A DNA stretch of 64,000 nucleotides, from positions 1 to 64,000 of the forward strand of contig DAOSDL010000015.1 of the NCBI GenBank assembly GCA_035362335.1. The letters are read 5' to 3'. Shown here in pieces: positions 63,024 through 64,000 of this stretch. The notes under the pieces were generated by a model. That model saw only the letters and a program-made list of their open reading frames with translations. It searched no databases and had not been told where the DNA came from. Both the position numbers and the translations under genes were made by a program. Within the stretch, counting starts at the first letter, position 1. Every line of letters starts with the position of its first letter. The stretch is from JAOSJT01 sp035362335. GTDB lineage: Bacteria > Bacteroidota > Ignavibacteria > SZUA-365.

Positions 63024-63617
63024 TCAGATGACGATGTATAAAATGCCCGCCAGTATGGCGAGCGCCACAGTCCAGGTGGAAAAAGTGCGGTAGGCGTCCC
63101 ACAAATCACCCCAAGTGGAGGTTGAGGAAGAGATTTCTTCGTTGTTTGAAAGGACCGCTTGGGGAACGCGCACATTGAGACTGCCAGCCACCAGCGCGAG
63201 ATAATCGATTGGCGGGACGCCGTACCGCAGTTTCAGCTTGTCGAATACGATCTGTGTTTGCAGTGGACGCACGTTGCCGTCCTCGTCCACCGTTTCAATG
63301 GTGATTTCGCGGGGCAGGGTTGTGTCCGCCTCCACGTAGAGTGCGCCATACACGCCGATGCTGTCCGCCACGCGGCGCAGCTCCATTTCCCATGCGTCGA
63401 GCTTTGCCCGGCGCTCAGCGAGCGCGCTGCTATCTCCAGGCACCGCATACGGCACCTTTACAATCTGGCCGGGAAGCTCCACCGTCTCCACAACCACCGC
63501 CGGCGTCGGATGCGGCGGGATAACCACGCTCTTGCGCCCGTATTGGTACGAGAACCAACCCACGGCCACAATCAGGGCGACAATCAGTGCTATTACGATC
63601 AGCGTGCTGTTTTTCAT
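63024..63617 (-). CDS. Spanin-like or tail-membrane protein
   Basis: 197 aa from ATG at 63617 (MKNSTLIVIALIVALIVAVGWFSY). One transmembrane helix at the start, a middle domain containing a helix (ERRAKLDAWEMELRRVADSIG) and a second hydrophobic C-terminal segment (STWTVALAILAGILYIVI). A single-gene spanin or inner-membrane spanin would have this layout, and the gene precedes the holin-like gene. It is longer than typical Rz proteins, so another envelope-linked role is possible. Confidence 0.5.
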   Translation of the reverse strand: MKNSTLIVIALIVALIVAVGWFSYQYGRKSVVIPPHPTPAVVVETVELPGQIVKVPYAVPGDSSALAERRAKLDAWEMELRRVADSIGVYGALYVEADTTLPREITIETVDEDGNVRPLQTQIVFDKLKLRYGVPPIDYLALVAGSLNVRVPQAVLSNNEEISSSTSTWGDLWDAYRTFSTWTVALAILAGILYIVI

Positions 63618-63681
63618 GGGTATAGGAGCGGGGGGCAGAGACCACGGTGGGACGGGCAAGACAGTCCGTAACCTCCACCCC

Positions 63682-64000
63682 CTACGCAGGTTGTGGTACA
63701 AACGGGATCATGGCGCGGATCAGCGCTATTTGCGCGTCCGCTGCGGCACGAGACAGTTTGACGATGGTGTCAATGCTTTCGGGAGGAACCGGGATGGATG
63801 CGTCGCGGTGCAGGAACAAAGCAAGCTCTGTATCATCGGCGGCCTGACCACCCAGCAACGGATCGGCATACTTCGACACCGATACCATGCGGATCAGGTC
63901 ACGATCCATCCGCACGCGCGCTGCGGTTGGAGCCCATTTCCTCGCCTGGGCAATCGTGCCGGCAATGGACGTGAGCGATGCGCAGAGGGTGTAATAGGGT
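63682..64000 (-). CDS. Partial phage protein at the right window edge
   Basis: The frame is open from the window edge to the stop at 63682, so at least 105 C-terminal residues are seen. The sequence is helical and includes YYTLCASLTSIAGTIAQARK, an amphipathic acidic middle and a C-terminal ALIRAMIPFVPQPA helix. A GTG at 63915 would give a shorter 77-aa product. No family can be assigned from this part. It is co-oriented with the late operon, which therefore continues to the right. Confidence 0.5.
   Translation of the reverse strand, partial: PYYTLCASLTSIAGTIAQARKWAPTAARVRMDRDLIRMVSVSKYADPLLGGQAADDTELALFLHRDASIPVPPESIDTIVKLSRAAADAQIALIRAMIPFVPQPA

Overview
The window joins a bacterial accessory (defence and mobile-DNA) island, about 1-20.3 kb, to the late module of a podovirus-like phage or prophage, about 20.3-64 kb. 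The phage part runs almost wholly leftward and continues past the right edge. The host is probably in or near the Bacteroidota/FCB group. This is inferred from the many small Lol-type lipoproteins and from an AT-rich block of genes separated by the imperfect palindromes I associate with Bacteroidota accessory genes. No rRNA, tRNA, CRISPR array or intact integrase was found.

Left island. Positions 1-3881 (minus) hold a translationally coupled restriction-modification operon: two half-methyltransferases and a GIY-YIG/superfamily 2 helicase cut by the window edge. Then come a secreted trypsin-like protease and a BamE-like lipoprotein (plus). Next is a degraded tandem duplication of a two-gene lipoprotein cassette (6.6-7.9 kb) whose intact copy lies inside the phage at 55.5-56.2 kb. 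After that come a HEPN-like protein, a membrane-anchored protein and a Cys-pair lipoprotein. A 4.9 kb segment between 196-bp direct repeats (9808-10003, 14888-15083) carries a dead transposase and an unrecognised two-gene module with a PD-(D/E)XK-like member. Positions 15.1-19.5 kb are an AT-rich array of three same-strand genes (AbiC-like, UvrD-like helicase, nuclease-like), each followed by an attC-like palindrome.

Phage module. A hairpin-T6 terminator at 20.3 kb ends the leftward transcript. Read from the right in transcription order, the genes are: a partial gene, a spanin-like protein, a holin-like protein, a degenerate M15 peptidase-like protein, a KTSC protein, large terminase, portal, an unknown protein, an inverted lipoprotein pair (moron), scaffold, N4-gp56-type capsid, small structural genes, head-tail adaptors with a CHAP-like hydrolase, a 749-aa tail protein and internal-virion-type proteins. 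These are followed by a giant 5198-aa polyvalent protein and a cluster of exported, fibre-like proteins and lipoproteins.

The most notable items are the giant protein, which carries SET, pyrophosphatase-like, ADP-ribosyltransferase-like, N6-methyltransferase, strawberry-notch-type helicase, zinc-peptidase and C-terminal membrane/virion regions. Nested out of frame in its low-complexity linker is a 113-codon gene with its own Shine-Dalgarno. The phage also has an unusual set of Sec-exported late proteins. A 163-bp perfect direct repeat joins the island to the phage moron 49 kb away.
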